DNA of 64,000 nt from Streptomyces lasiicapitis (GTDB lineage Bacteria; Actinomycetota; Actinomycetes; Streptomycetales; Streptomycetaceae): assembly GCF_014646335.1 (NCBI RefSeq), contig NZ_BMNG01000024.1, forward strand, positions 38,064 to 102,063. The letters are read 5' to 3'. This document shows positions 49,303-58,045 of this stretch, piece by piece. Positions within the stretch are counted from its first letter, which is position 1, and the number at the start of each line of letters is the position of its first letter. Below the pieces are notes generated by a model. The model did not search any database, was not told the DNA's origin, and was given only the letters and a program-made list of their open reading frames with translations. The position numbers and the translations under genes were made by a program.

Positions 49303-49308
49303 TACCCT
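49303..49308 (+). promoter_or_regulatory. -10 box TACCCT of a leaderless promoter
   Basis: TACCCT ends 8 nt before the GTG at 49317. No Shine-Dalgarno is present. Confidence 0.45.
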
Positions 49309-49316
49309 TGGATTTT

Positions 49317-49919
49317 GTGTTCCGTAGCCGATCCAAGGACGAGAAGGCCCCGGCAGCCAAGGCCCCGGTGACCGACGATTCGTCCGCGCAGACCCGTGAC
49401 CCGCAGGCCCCCAAGGGCCGCCCCACCCCCAAGCGCGCCTTGGCACAGTCCCAGCGCCGCAGCGTGATGAACGCGCCGACGACGCGCAAGGAGGCCGCCA
49501 AGCGTTCGCGCGAGGAGCGACGCACCCAGATGGCCAAGCAGCGCGAGGCGCTGGCCAGCGGTGACGAGCGGTTCCTGCCCGCGCGGGACAAGGGTCCGGT
49601 GCGCAAGTTCGCCCGTGAGTTCATCGACTCGCGGTTCAACGTCGCCGAGTTCTTCCTGCCCATGGCCGTGGTCATCCTCGTCCTGAGCATGGTCCGCATC
49701 CCGCAGCTGCAGAACATCGCGCTGCTGCTGTGGCTCGTCGTGATCGTCCTGATCGTGCTCGACTCCGTGGCCAACGTCTTCCGGCTGAAGAAGAAGCTCG
49801 CCGAGCGCTTCCCCGACGAGAACAGGAAGGGCGCCGTCGCGTACGCCCTCATGCGCAGCCTCCAGATGCGCCGCCTGCGGCTGCCCAAGCCCAAGGGCAA
49901 GCGCGGAGCGCGGCCCTGA
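49317..49919 (+). CDS. DUF3043-type membrane protein
   Basis: 200 residues. A highly basic N-terminal half (Lys/Arg/Ala-rich, probably disordered and nucleic-acid or membrane-surface binding) followed by two membrane helices (FFLPMAVVILVLSMV, ALLLWLVVIVLIVL) and a basic cytoplasmic tail. A conserved actinobacterial protein of unknown function. GTG at 49317 with TACCCT 8 nt upstream. Confidence 0.85.
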   Translation: MFRSRSKDEKAPAAKAPVTDDSSAQTRDPQAPKGRPTPKRALAQSQRRSVMNAPTTRKEAAKRSREERRTQMAKQREALASGDERFLPARDKGPVRKFAREFIDSRFNVAEFFLPMAVVILVLSMVRIPQLQNIALLLWLVVIVLIVLDSVANVFRLKKKLAERFPDENRKGAVAYALMRSLQMRRLRLPKPKGKRGARP

Positions 49920-50692
49920 GCCAGGACCAGGGCGCGAGCCCTGAGGACCTGATCACGGGCCCCGGTGCCCGTGCAGCCGTCCGGCTCGAACTGGTCGGAC
50001 GGCAGCTCGACGAGCGGATCGCGGCGCGGTTCCCGGTGGGACGGCGGCTGCGCGTGCTCGACGTCGGCATGGGCCGCGGGACGCAGGCGCTGCGCCTGGC
50101 CCGTGGCGGGCACGAGGTCACGGGCGTCGAGCGGGACCCGGACCACCTCGCCGCGGTGCGGGCGGCCGTGGCCGCCGAGCCCGAGGGCATCCGGTCACGG
50201 ATGCGGGTCGTCGAGGGCGACGGTCGGGACACCGGGGTGCACTTCCGGCCCGGCAGCTTCGATGTCGTGCTGTGCCACGGCGGTCTCATGCACGTCGAGG
50301 AGCCCGACGCGCTGCTCGCCGGCCTCGGCCGGATGCTGGCGCCCGGCGGGCTGCTTTCCCTGGTCGTACGCAACGCCGACGCCCTGGCCATGCGGCCCGG
50401 GCTGCGCGCGGACTGGGGCGGGGCGCTCGCCGCCTTCGGCGCGGACACGTACCGCGACGAGTCCGGCGCCGAGGTGCGTGCGCATCGGCTCGACGCGGTG
50501 GGCCAGGCGCTGGCGGGGATCGCGGCGCCGCTGGTCGCCTGGTACGGCGTGCGCGTCTTCTCCGAGGCCACCGAGATCCCGGAGGCGGGGCCCGAGCTCG
50601 ACGCGCTGCTTGCCGCCGAGGCGCGGGCCGGGCGGGTCGAGCCGTACCGGCGGGTGGCGAGCATGCTGCACCTGTGCGGAGGGCGGGACTGA
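49916..50692 (+). CDS. class I SAM-dependent methyltransferase
   Basis: 258 residues from an inferred CTG start that overlaps the DUF3043 stop (CTGA at 49916-49919). No ATG, GTG or TTG is in frame before the conserved core, and a GGAG lies 7 nt upstream. SAM-binding motif I is LDVGMGRG, with an acidic residue in VTGVERD and a motif IV FDVVLCHG. Substrate unknown. Coupled with DUF3043. The CTG start is an inference. Confidence 0.8.
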   Translation: MSQDQGASPEDLITGPGARAAVRLELVGRQLDERIAARFPVGRRLRVLDVGMGRGTQALRLARGGHEVTGVERDPDHLAAVRAAVAAEPEGIRSRMRVVEGDGRDTGVHFRPGSFDVVLCHGGLMHVEEPDALLAGLGRMLAPGGLLSLVVRNADALAMRPGLRADWGGALAAFGADTYRDESGAEVRAHRLDAVGQALAGIAAPLVAWYGVRVFSEATEIPEAGPELDALLAAEARAGRVEPYRRVASMLHLCGGRD

Positions 50693-50779
50693 GCGTCCCG
50701 CCGCCGCCCGAAGGGCCCCGCCCACCGTTTGGGCGCTCTGCGCAGGACTGGCGTGGCGTCGGCGCATGAGACTCGGCGT

Positions 50780-51844
50780 ATGAGAGTGCTGCGTACGCGA
50801 GTGATGGTGACGTCGGCCGCCGCGGCCCTGGTCGCGCTGGTCGCGGGATGTTCCGGCGGCGGCAACGGGGACGACGGTGAAAGGGCGGGGCGTTCGACCA
50901 CGCAGGCCGCGCCCGCCGCGGCGAGCGACCTTCAGGACGACTACCAGAAGGTCATCAAGGACGTGCTGCCGTCCGTCGTACAGATCGAGGCGGGCGACAG
51001 TCTCGGCTCCGGTGTGACGTACGACGACGAGGGCCACATCGTCACCAACGCCCATGTCGTGGGGAACGAGAAGTCGTTCCGGGTGACCACGGCCACCGGT
51101 GAGCAGCCGCTCACCGCGAAGCTCGTGTCGGCGTACCCCGAACAGGACCTCGCCGTCATCAAGCTGGACACCGTGCCGAAGGGCCTGAAAGCAGCCGACT
51201 TCGGGGACTCCTCGAAGGTCGAGGTCGGCCAGATCGTGCTCGCGATGGGGTCGCCGCTCGGCCTGTCGTCGAGCGTCACCCAGGGCATCGTCTCGGCGAC
51301 CGGACGCACCGTCAGCGAGGGCCGCGACGGCGGCGGGACCGGCGCGACGATCGCGAACATGGTGCAGACGTCCGCCGCGATCAACCCGGGCAACAGCGGT
51401 GGCGCCCTCGTCGACCTCGACGGCCGGGTCATCGGCATCCCGACGCTCGCCGCGACCGACCCCGACATGGGCGACGGCGCCGCGCCCGGCATCGGCTTCG
51501 CGATCCCCGCGTCCATGGTGAAGACGGTGGCCGACCAGATCGTGAAGAGCGGCCGGGTCACCGACTCGGGCCGCGCCGCCCTCGGCATCACCGCCCGCAC
51601 CGTGCTCGGCGACGACTACCGCCCCGCGGGCGTGGCGATCGTCGACGTACGCGACGGCGGCGCCGCGGACAAGGCGGGCCTGCGCCCCGGCGACATCCTC
51701 ACCGTGCTCGGCGACACCCCGATCACCACCCTCACCTCCCTCTCCGAGGCCCTCGCGGCGGACAAGCCGGGCGACAAGGAGCGGGTGACGTACGTACGCG
51801 ACGGCGACGAGGAGACGGCCGAGGTCACGCTCGGCGAGATGTAG
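50780..51844 (+). CDS. HtrA/DegP-like trypsin-type serine protease lipoprotein with PDZ
   Basis: 354 residues. Lipobox LVAGC gives Cys24, so the protease is anchored outside. Catalytic triad: His in TNAHVV, Asp in EQDLAVIK, Ser in GNSGGAL. A C-terminal PDZ domain (about 265-350) includes GLRPGDIL. Degrades or refolds damaged secreted proteins. ATG at 50780, without a clear ribosome site or -10. It is followed by 450 bp without a gene. Confidence 0.94.
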   Translation: MRVLRTRVMVTSAAAALVALVAGCSGGGNGDDGERAGRSTTQAAPAAASDLQDDYQKVIKDVLPSVVQIEAGDSLGSGVTYDDEGHIVTNAHVVGNEKSFRVTTATGEQPLTAKLVSAYPEQDLAVIKLDTVPKGLKAADFGDSSKVEVGQIVLAMGSPLGLSSSVTQGIVSATGRTVSEGRDGGGTGATIANMVQTSAAINPGNSGGALVDLDGRVIGIPTLAATDPDMGDGAAPGIGFAIPASMVKTVADQIVKSGRVTDSGRAALGITARTVLGDDYRPAGVAIVDVRDGGAADKAGLRPGDILTVLGDTPITTLTSLSEALAADKPGDKERVTYVRDGDEETAEVTLGEM

Positions 51845-52294
51845 GCCGAGGGCCTCAAGCGGGTTGGCGGCCCTCCGTGCGGCACAGGGTGGTCGGCCTG
51901 TGCCGCACAGGGGCTGTCGGGCGCGGGGGCCCGGCCGGGCGCAGGTGCGGCGGGCACAGGCACGGCGGATCGGGCCGCGTGCACTGCACACCCACCGGGC
52001 ACAGGCACGACCGGCGGAACGGGCCACCCACCGCCGTGCACGGCGGACAGCACGCCTGACGGCACGGGGCATACGGGGCGGAAAGGGGACGCCCGACACG
52101 CAGCCACACGCGGCCGGCGGGGGCGACGGCCCAGGCACGGCCCGCACACAGCCACGCGCGGTCGCGGGGGCTACAGCCCAGGCACGGGCCGCACGCGGCC
52201 GGCGGGGGCGAGGGCGGGTGCGGCTTGCGCCCGCCGCCGCCGGGACCCGCAGGTCACGGCACCCCGGGCCCCGCCCAAGGCGCCCCCGCCAGGC
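51845..52294. other. 450-bp GC-rich gene-free region
   Basis: No reading frame has a start context or domain. It is GC-rich and internally repetitive, with the phrase GGGCACAGGCACG recurring near 51950 and 51999 and a 47-bp tandem unit at 52097-52191. It may be an eroding spacer or a large RNA structure. Confidence 0.6.
52097..52191. repeat. two 47-48-bp imperfect tandem repeats plus partial third
   Basis: Unit 1 52097-52144 and unit 2 52145-52191 share CAGCCAC, CGCGG, CGGGGGC and GCCCAGGCACGG in the same order. A shortened third copy (CACGCGGCCGGCGGGGGCGA) starts at 52192. Confidence 0.75.
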
Positions 52295-52507
52295 TTACGC
52301 GTCCTGGGCGTGCAGGCTCATCTGTCCGTAGATCTCCGTGGTGTCCTCGAAGAGGGACACCTGGTCCGCGCCGCCCTCGAGGAGGTCCTTCCAGTGTTCG
52401 CCGATCCAGGATTCCGCGTCTCCCTGGGTGGTGAACTCCTCGGGCTGCACGGCAGGCTGGACCTCCGTCCCGTCCGCCTTCTCGAACCGCCACGTCCATG
52501 CCGCCAT
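52295..52507 (-). CDS. small conserved Streptomyces protein
   Basis: 70 residues: AAWTWRFEKADGTE, DAESWIGEHWKDLLEGG and EIYGQMSL are recognisable as a conserved family of unknown function. Acidic, one domain. Start ATG 52507 has GGGAGG 5 nt upstream. Confidence 0.83.
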   Translation of the reverse strand: MAAWTWRFEKADGTEVQPAVQPEEFTTQGDAESWIGEHWKDLLEGGADQVSLFEDTTEIYGQMSLHAQDA

Positions 52508-52620
52508 GTCAGCCTCCCGAGGTCCAGTGGGTGTCCCGGCAGCCGCACGGAGCGGCGACCGGAGCCGCTTGAAGCCTAGCCGGGCGCGCGGCACCGGGGG
52601 CGACGCGGGAGGATCTTCCT

Positions 52621-53820
52621 GTGGAACTGACTCTGCTCGGCACCGGAGCCCCCGAAGGACTGCCGCGCCCCGGCTGCCCCTGCGCCGTGTGCGCGACCGC
52701 GCTCGGGGACGCCGCGCGCGCCGCGACCGCGCTCCTGGTCGACGGCGTGCTGCTGCTCGACCTCACGCCCGGCGCCGCCTTCGCCGCCGCCCGCGCCGGG
52801 CACTCCCTCGGCGGGGTGCGCCAAGTACTGCTCTCGCACCCGCACGACGGCCCCGCCGTGGAGGTGCCCGCCGGGCTACCGCAGCCCGGACGCGTGCCCG
52901 ACGGCCGTGAGCTGGCGCTCCTGACCGGCCACCGGGTGCGCGCGATCGCGACGGACGCGCCCGGCACCGGCTACGAGGTGACCGGGCCCGACGGCGACCG
53001 CCTGCTGTACCTGCCCCCGGGTGCCGCGCCCGCCGGCTTCCCCGAGGAGCAGGCCCCGTACGAGATGGTCGTCGCCGACGTCCTCGGGCGCCCCGACGGC
53101 CTGGCCCGGCTGCGGGCGGCCGGCGGCGTGACCCCGACGACCGACGTCCTCGCCGTCCACATCGGCCACGAGGTGCCCGCCGGGCCCGAGCTGACGCGGC
53201 GGCTCGCGGCGGCCGGCGCGCGGGCGGTCCCCGACGGCACGACGCTGACCGTCGGCGCGTACGAGGACGTACCGGACCTGCCGCGCCGCACCCTCGTCCT
53301 GGGCGGCGCCCGCTCCGGCAAGTCGGTGGAGGCGGAGCGGCGTCTGGAGGCCTTCCCCGATGTGCTGTACGTGGCCACGGGCGGGAGCCGGGGCGGCGAC
53401 TCCGAGTGGACGGAGCGGGTGCGCGTGCACCGCGAGCGGCGTCCCGGTTCCTGGCGGACCACGGAGACCTGCGACCTCGTACCGCTGCTCACGGAGCCCG
53501 GACCGCCGCTGCTCGTGGACTGTCTGTCGCTGTGGCTGACGCATGTGATGGACGACGTGAATGCGTGGGACGACGCCGAGTGGGCGGGCGGCGGGGAGCG
53601 GTCGCTGCGCAAGCGGGTCACGGAGCTGACGGACGCGGTGCGCGCCACCCGGCGCGGTGTCGTCGCTGTCTCCAACGAGGTCGGCTCGGGCATCGTGCCC
53701 GCTACCGCGTCGGGCCGCCGCTACCGCGACGAACTCGGCCGCCTCAACGCCGCGTTCGCCTCCGAGTGCGAGCACGTGCTGCTCGTGGTGGCGGGGCAGG
53801 CCCTGACGCTGCGGGGCTGA
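52621..53820 (+). CDS. cobU: CobU with N-terminal metallo-beta-lactamase-like domain
   Basis: 399 residues. The C-terminal 180 residues are CobU, adenosylcobinamide kinase/guanylyltransferase: P-loop GGARSGKS near residue 225, then YVATGGSR and NEVGSGIVP. The first 215 residues resemble a metallo-beta-lactamase fold (LLGTGAPEGLP, LLSHPHDGP), but the HxHxDH metal motif is HPHDGP, so it may not bind metal normally. Converts cobinamide to GDP-cobinamide. GTG at 52621 follows GGAGGAT. Such fusions occur in Streptomyces (remembered). Confidence 0.88.
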   Translation: MELTLLGTGAPEGLPRPGCPCAVCATALGDAARAATALLVDGVLLLDLTPGAAFAAARAGHSLGGVRQVLLSHPHDGPAVEVPAGLPQPGRVPDGRELALLTGHRVRAIATDAPGTGYEVTGPDGDRLLYLPPGAAPAGFPEEQAPYEMVVADVLGRPDGLARLRAAGGVTPTTDVLAVHIGHEVPAGPELTRRLAAAGARAVPDGTTLTVGAYEDVPDLPRRTLVLGGARSGKSVEAERRLEAFPDVLYVATGGSRGGDSEWTERVRVHRERRPGSWRTTETCDLVPLLTEPGPPLLVDCLSLWLTHVMDDVNAWDDAEWAGGGERSLRKRVTELTDAVRATRRGVVAVSNEVGSGIVPATASGRRYRDELGRLNAAFASECEHVLLVVAGQALTLRG

Positions 53821-53843
53821 AATCCCCCGGGGGCAGCGGGAGT

Positions 53844-54929
53844 TCAGGCGTCCCGCTCCCTGCGGGCGATCACGCGGTACGCGTTGGCGAAGCCGGTGCG
53901 GGTGAGCAGGGGCGCGAGCAGCACGTCGGCGGCGTACGCGAGGGCGAGGAGCGGGGTGGCCGCCCACCAGGCCGCCCACCAGGCCGTCCGGCGCAGCGTG
54001 AGCCGCGACCGGCTCGGCGGCTCGGCCCGCCAAGGCGCGTCCGCCTCGGGGAGCAGCCGGTTGAGGAGCAGCGCGCAGGCCGCGCCCAGGTCGGACGGCA
54101 CGTGCGGGGCGCGGCGGTCGACGTCGACGACGGTGAAGCCGAGCTCGTCCAGCTCGCGGCAGAGGTTGACGAGCGGCACGAAGTGCGCGTGGCGCGGCTG
54201 GCGGTAGGACGCCCACCACTTGCCGAGCAGGCGGGCCGAGCGGCTCTCCGGGTCCGGGGCCTCGATCAGGAGGTGCCCGCCGGGGCGCAGCGCGGTCGCG
54301 GCGGCCCGCAGTTCCGCGCGCGGGTCGGGTCGGCGCTGCAGGTAGTGGATCATGCTGAGCGCGTCGTAGCGGCCCGCGAGGTTCCCGGCGAGGTCGGTGA
54401 GGCGGCCGCGGTGGGCCTCCTCGATGCGGCCGCGCCGGGCGCCTTCCGCGAGCGCGGGGTCGCTGTCGAGGCCGTCGAAGGCGGTGTACGGCAGGACGTC
54501 CTTGGCGGCCGCCGGGAAGCGGGCGCGGCCGGTGCCCACGTCGAGCCAGCTCTCGGGCTCGTCGAACCGGCTCAGGGCGCGCACGCCCGCGAGGCTCCGG
54601 GCGCGGCCCGCCCCGGCGCGGGTGAGCAGCGCGGTCGCGCCGCCGCCGAGCCCGCGGCACAGGTCCTGCCGCCAGAAGTCCCGGTGGCCGAGGTCCTGGC
54701 GTCCCGAGCCCTGGCGGTAGAAGTCCAGGCCCTCGGCGCTGAGCCGGGGGTTCTGGAAGGTGTGGGCGCAGTCCGCGCACCGCTCAAGGGTGAAGCTGCC
54801 GGGCTTGCGCTGGATCAGGTCGGCGGTGCGCAGCCGCACCCGCAGGCGGGGCGAGCCGCACCAGGGGCAGTCGTCGCGGCGCGGCTCGTGGAGGGCGCCG
54901 GTGCCGGGAGCGGGCCGGGCGAGGTCCAT
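53844..54929 (-). CDS. SAM-dependent methyltransferase with N-terminal zinc ribbon
   Basis: 361 residues. Cys21 and Cys24 (CPWC) and CADC near residue 50 suggest a zinc ribbon, followed by a class I methyltransferase (LDVGTGRARF, FDGLDSDP, GGHLLIEAPD) and a hydrophobic C-terminal segment (WWAAWWAATPLLALAYAADVLL). Similar proteins methylate sugars or lipids, but the substrate is unknown. ATG 54929 has AGGAG 6 nt upstream, and the ribosome site lies in a direct repeat. Confidence 0.8.
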   Translation of the reverse strand: MDLARPAPGTGALHEPRRDDCPWCGSPRLRVRLRTADLIQRKPGSFTLERCADCAHTFQNPRLSAEGLDFYRQGSGRQDLGHRDFWRQDLCRGLGGGATALLTRAGAGRARSLAGVRALSRFDEPESWLDVGTGRARFPAAAKDVLPYTAFDGLDSDPALAEGARRGRIEEAHRGRLTDLAGNLAGRYDALSMIHYLQRRPDPRAELRAAATALRPGGHLLIEAPDPESRSARLLGKWWASYRQPRHAHFVPLVNLCRELDELGFTVVDVDRRAPHVPSDLGAACALLLNRLLPEADAPWRAEPPSRSRLTLRRTAWWAAWWAATPLLALAYAADVLLAPLLTRTGFANAYRVIARRERDA

Positions 54930-54965
54930 GACGTACTCCTGGATGCTTGACGTACTCCTGGATGC
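54929..54965. repeat. duplicated 18-bp sequence containing the ribosome-binding site
   Basis: TGACGTACTCCTGGATGC occurs at 54929-54946 and again at 54948-54965 (period 19). On the minus strand each copy contains GGAG, giving two Shine-Dalgarno sites in tandem before the methyltransferase start. Confidence 0.9.
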
Positions 54966-55145
54966 CTGCGGTCGGCGATCGGCGATCGGACGGGGCGGTA
55001 CGTAAAAGCGATACCGGCAATTCGGTAAAAACAGACTTTATGGACCGTAAGGGATGCCCCGCGTCGATTCAATGACGTCGCGGCGCGCCCGCGGCGCATG
55101 GCCGGAGCGCGCGGGGCCGTTCGCACGAACGTCGGGCCCCGCCGG

Positions 55146-55151
55146 TACTGT
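55146..55151 (+). promoter_or_regulatory. -10 box TACTGT of a leaderless promoter
   Basis: TACTGT ends 7 nt before the cobT ATG at 55159. No Shine-Dalgarno. The 229-bp gap has no sign of a B12 riboswitch. Confidence 0.5.
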
Positions 55152-55158
55152 TCGCCGA

Positions 55159-56202
55159 ATGAGCTCGCTGATTCTCGACGACTTCACCGACCTGATCGAG
55201 CGGCCCGACGGCGGGGTGCGCCGTGACGCCGAAGAGCGCAGGGAGCGCCAGGCCGTGCCGCCCGGGTCCCTCGGCCGCCTCGACGATCTCGCCGAATGGC
55301 TCTCGGCGGCGCAGGCCACCGTCCCGGTCAAGCCGATCGAGCGGCCCAAGGCCGTGCTGTTCGCGGGCGATCACGGGGTGGCGGAGCTCGGTGTCTCCGC
55401 GCGGACGGCGGGCGGCGCGGCCGCTCTCGTACGTTCCGTGCTGAGCGGCGCGAGCCCCGCGGCCGTGCTCGCGCGGCGGCTCGACGTGCCCGTGCGGGTC
55501 GTCGACATGGCGCTGGACTGCGACGCGGACGAGTTGCCCGCCGAGGTCGCCGGGCACCGGGTACGGCGTGGCTCCGGGCGCATCGACATCGAGGACGCGA
55601 TGTCTCAGGAGGAGGCCGAGCGCGCGATCCAGGCGGGCATCGCGCTCGCCGACGAGGAGGCCGACTCCGGCACGGACCTGATCGTGCTCGGCGACGTCAG
55701 TGTCGGCGGTACGACACCGGCGGCGACGCTGATCGCGGCGCTGTGCGGGACGGACGCCTCCGTCGTCACCGGGCGGGGCGGGGCGCCGATCGACGACCTG
55801 GCGTGGATGCGCAAGTGCGCGGCCGTGCGGGATTCGCTGCGGCGGGCGCGGCCGGTGCTCGGCGACCAGACGCAGTTGCTCGCGGCGGTCGGCGGGGCCG
55901 ATCTGGCCGCCATGACCGGGTTCCTGCTGCAGTGCGCGGTGCGGCGCACGCCGGTGATCCTCGACGGGGTCGTGTCGGCGGCCGCGGCGCTGGTGGCCCA
56001 GCGGGTCGCGTTCCGGGCGCCGGACTGGTGGCTCGCGGGGCACGACAGCGGGGAGCCGGCGCAGGCGAAGGCCCTTGACCGGATGGCTCTGGAGCCGCTG
56101 ATCACCCATGGGGTGAAGGTCGGGGAGGGCGCGGGCGCCCTGCTGGCGGTGCCGCTGGTACGGGCGGCTGCCGCGCTGTCCGCCGAACTGCCTGCCGAGT
56201 AG
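55159..56202 (+). CDS. cobT: nicotinate-nucleotide--dimethylbenzimidazole phosphoribosyltransferase
   Basis: 347 residues. It activates the lower ligand of cobalamin. CobT family features: PPGSLGRLDDLAEWL at the N-terminus, LFAGDHGVA, LGDVSVGGTTPAA, ILDGVVSAAAAL and the C-terminal catalytic Glu in VKVGEGAGA. ATG at 55159 lacks a ribosome site but has a TACTGT box. Cytoplasmic. It sits between CobU and CobS with unrelated genes between. Confidence 0.95.
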   Translation: MSSLILDDFTDLIERPDGGVRRDAEERRERQAVPPGSLGRLDDLAEWLSAAQATVPVKPIERPKAVLFAGDHGVAELGVSARTAGGAAALVRSVLSGASPAAVLARRLDVPVRVVDMALDCDADELPAEVAGHRVRRGSGRIDIEDAMSQEEAERAIQAGIALADEEADSGTDLIVLGDVSVGGTTPAATLIAALCGTDASVVTGRGGAPIDDLAWMRKCAAVRDSLRRARPVLGDQTQLLAAVGGADLAAMTGFLLQCAVRRTPVILDGVVSAAAALVAQRVAFRAPDWWLAGHDSGEPAQAKALDRMALEPLITHGVKVGEGAGALLAVPLVRAAAALSAELPAE

Positions 56203-56264
56203 CGCTTGGGGCGCCGCACGCGTGCGCCAGCGTCGCTAGGCCAATATCACACCAGACCGCCCCA

Positions 56265-56270
56265 TAAGAT
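56265..56270 (+). promoter_or_regulatory. -10 box TAAGAT of a leaderless promoter
   Basis: TAAGAT ends 8 nt before the ATG at 56279. No Shine-Dalgarno is present. Confidence 0.45.
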
Positions 56271-56278
56271 CCCGTTTC

Positions 56279-58045
56279 ATGGGAGATGCACGGGTAGGGG
56301 AAGAGCAGGTTCGGGCGTCCACGGTGGCCTCGCGGCGGGGGGCGGCCGTGGCCGTCTGGTATCTGCGCGCCGTCACGTTCGTGAACTTCCTCAGTGCCGT
56401 GTGGGTGTCCCTCGGCCAGGACCTGCGGCGCCACAACACGGAGAACTTCTTCACCCCGTACCTGCTCACCGCGGGCTTCGCCTCCGGCGTCTTCACGATG
56501 TTCCTGGCGATCACCATGCGGCGCCGGAAACGGGCCGCCTGGATCCTCAACTCCGTGCTCAGCGGCCTCTTCCTGCTGCTCTTCGCCTTCGCGATGTGCT
56601 TCGCGGAGATCAGGCAGTACGCGCAGAACTGGGTCTCGCTCGGCCTCACCGCGCTCTTCGTGGCCGCGCTCCTGGTGGGCCGCCGCGAGTTCTACGCGAA
56701 GGGCGACCGCTCGAACCCCAAGCTGGCGGCGGCCGTGGCGGTCGGCGGGCTGCTCGCGACGTCCCTGCTCGCCGCGTTCCTGGTGACCGTCACCAACCAC
56801 GCCCACGACGACTACCGCTCGACGTTCCTCGACCGCTGGCGCTACGGCACGATGCGGCTCGTGTCGCTGGCCGCCGACGACACCCGGTTCGCCGGGATCT
56901 CCACGCCGGGCTGGGTCAACGTCACCATCAACGTGCTGAGCACGGTGCTCCTCTGCGCCGTCCTGTACGCCGCGTTCCGCTCCCGCAGGGCCGTCGACCC
57001 GCTGTCGGAGGACGACGAGGCCCGCCTGCGCGCGCTGCTCGACCGGCACGGCGAGCGCGACTCGCTCGGGTACTTCGCGCTGCGCCGCGAGAAGAGCGTG
57101 GTGTGGTCGCCGACGGGCAAGGCGGCCGTCGCGTACCGCGTCGTCAGCGGCGTCTCGCTGGCCTCCGGCGATCCCATCGGTGACCCGGAAGCCTGGCCCG
57201 GCGCCATCGAGCCCTGGCTCGCCGAGGCCCGCGAGCACGGCTGGACCCCGGCCGTGATGGGCGCGAGCGAGGAGGCGGGCACCATCTACGCCCGGCACGG
57301 CCTGGACGCCCTGGAGCTCGGTGACGAAGCGATCGTGGAAATCGCCGAGTTCACGATGGAAGGGCGGGCCATGCGCACCGTCCGGCAGGCCTACAACCGC
57401 GTGAAGCGCGCCGGTTACGAGGTCCGCATCCGCCGCCACCACGACATCCCCGCCGACGAGATGGCCTACCTCCTGGAGCGTGCCGACGACTGGCGCGACG
57501 GCGCCACCGAGCGCGGCTTCTCCATGGCGCTCGGCCGGCTCGGCGACCCCGCCGACGGGGAGTGCGTGATGCTGGAGTGCCGGGACGGCGAAGGTGAGCT
57601 GCGGGCGGTGCTGTCCTTCGTGCCGTGGGGGCCGCAGGGCCTCTCGCTCGACCTGATGCGGCGCGACCGCGACTCCGAGAACGGCCTGATGGAGTTCATG
57701 GTCATCGAGCTGCTCCAGCGCGCCGCAGAGATCCAGATCACCCAGGTGTCACTGAACTTCGCGATGTTCAGGTCGGTCTTCGAGCGTGGCTCACGGCTCG
57801 GCGCGGGCCCGGTGCTCAGGCTGTGGCGCTCGCTGCTCAGCTTCTTCTCCCGGTGGTGGCAGATCGAGTCGCTGTACCGCGCCAACGCCAAGTACCGGCC
57901 CATCTGGGAACCCCGCTTCCTTCTCTTCGAGAAGAGCGGGGACCTGCTGCGCATCGGCGTCGCCGCCGCCCGCGCCGAAGGCTTCCTTGAGGCGCCGGGC
58001 CTGCCGAAATGGCTGCACCGCACACATCTGGAGTCCCGACGATGA
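56279..58045 (+). CDS. MprF-like protein: membrane domain plus DUF2156 aminoacyl/GNAT-type domain
   Basis: 588 residues. The N-terminal 240 residues carry about five to six membrane helices, and the C-terminal 330 residues resemble DUF2156/LPG-synthetase-like domains (VAYRVVSGVSLASGDPIGD, EIAEFTMEGRAMRTVRQAYNRVKRAGY, RWWQIESLYRANAKYRP). In MprF this domain transfers Lys or another amino acid from tRNA to a lipid, so aminoacylation of a membrane lipid is plausible. ATG 56279 has TAAGAT 8 nt upstream. It is coupled to the next gene by ATGA overlap. Confidence 0.87.
   Translation: MGDARVGEEQVRASTVASRRGAAVAVWYLRAVTFVNFLSAVWVSLGQDLRRHNTENFFTPYLLTAGFASGVFTMFLAITMRRRKRAAWILNSVLSGLFLLLFAFAMCFAEIRQYAQNWVSLGLTALFVAALLVGRREFYAKGDRSNPKLAAAVAVGGLLATSLLAAFLVTVTNHAHDDYRSTFLDRWRYGTMRLVSLAADDTRFAGISTPGWVNVTINVLSTVLLCAVLYAAFRSRRAVDPLSEDDEARLRALLDRHGERDSLGYFALRREKSVVWSPTGKAAVAYRVVSGVSLASGDPIGDPEAWPGAIEPWLAEAREHGWTPAVMGASEEAGTIYARHGLDALELGDEAIVEIAEFTMEGRAMRTVRQAYNRVKRAGYEVRIRRHHDIPADEMAYLLERADDWRDGATERGFSMALGRLGDPADGECVMLECRDGEGELRAVLSFVPWGPQGLSLDLMRRDRDSENGLMEFMVIELLQRAAEIQITQVSLNFAMFRSVFERGSRLGAGPVLRLWRSLLSFFSRWWQIESLYRANAKYRPIWEPRFLLFEKSGDLLRIGVAAARAEGFLEAPGLPKWLHRTHLESRR

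Noticed and set aside
52097..52230. CRISPR array
   Set aside because: Units are contiguous, imperfect and without spacers or cas genes.
51864..52331. Possible plus-strand gene in the repeat-rich gap
   Set aside because: It depends on GC-rich repeats, has no good start context, and no domain or recognisable homologue.
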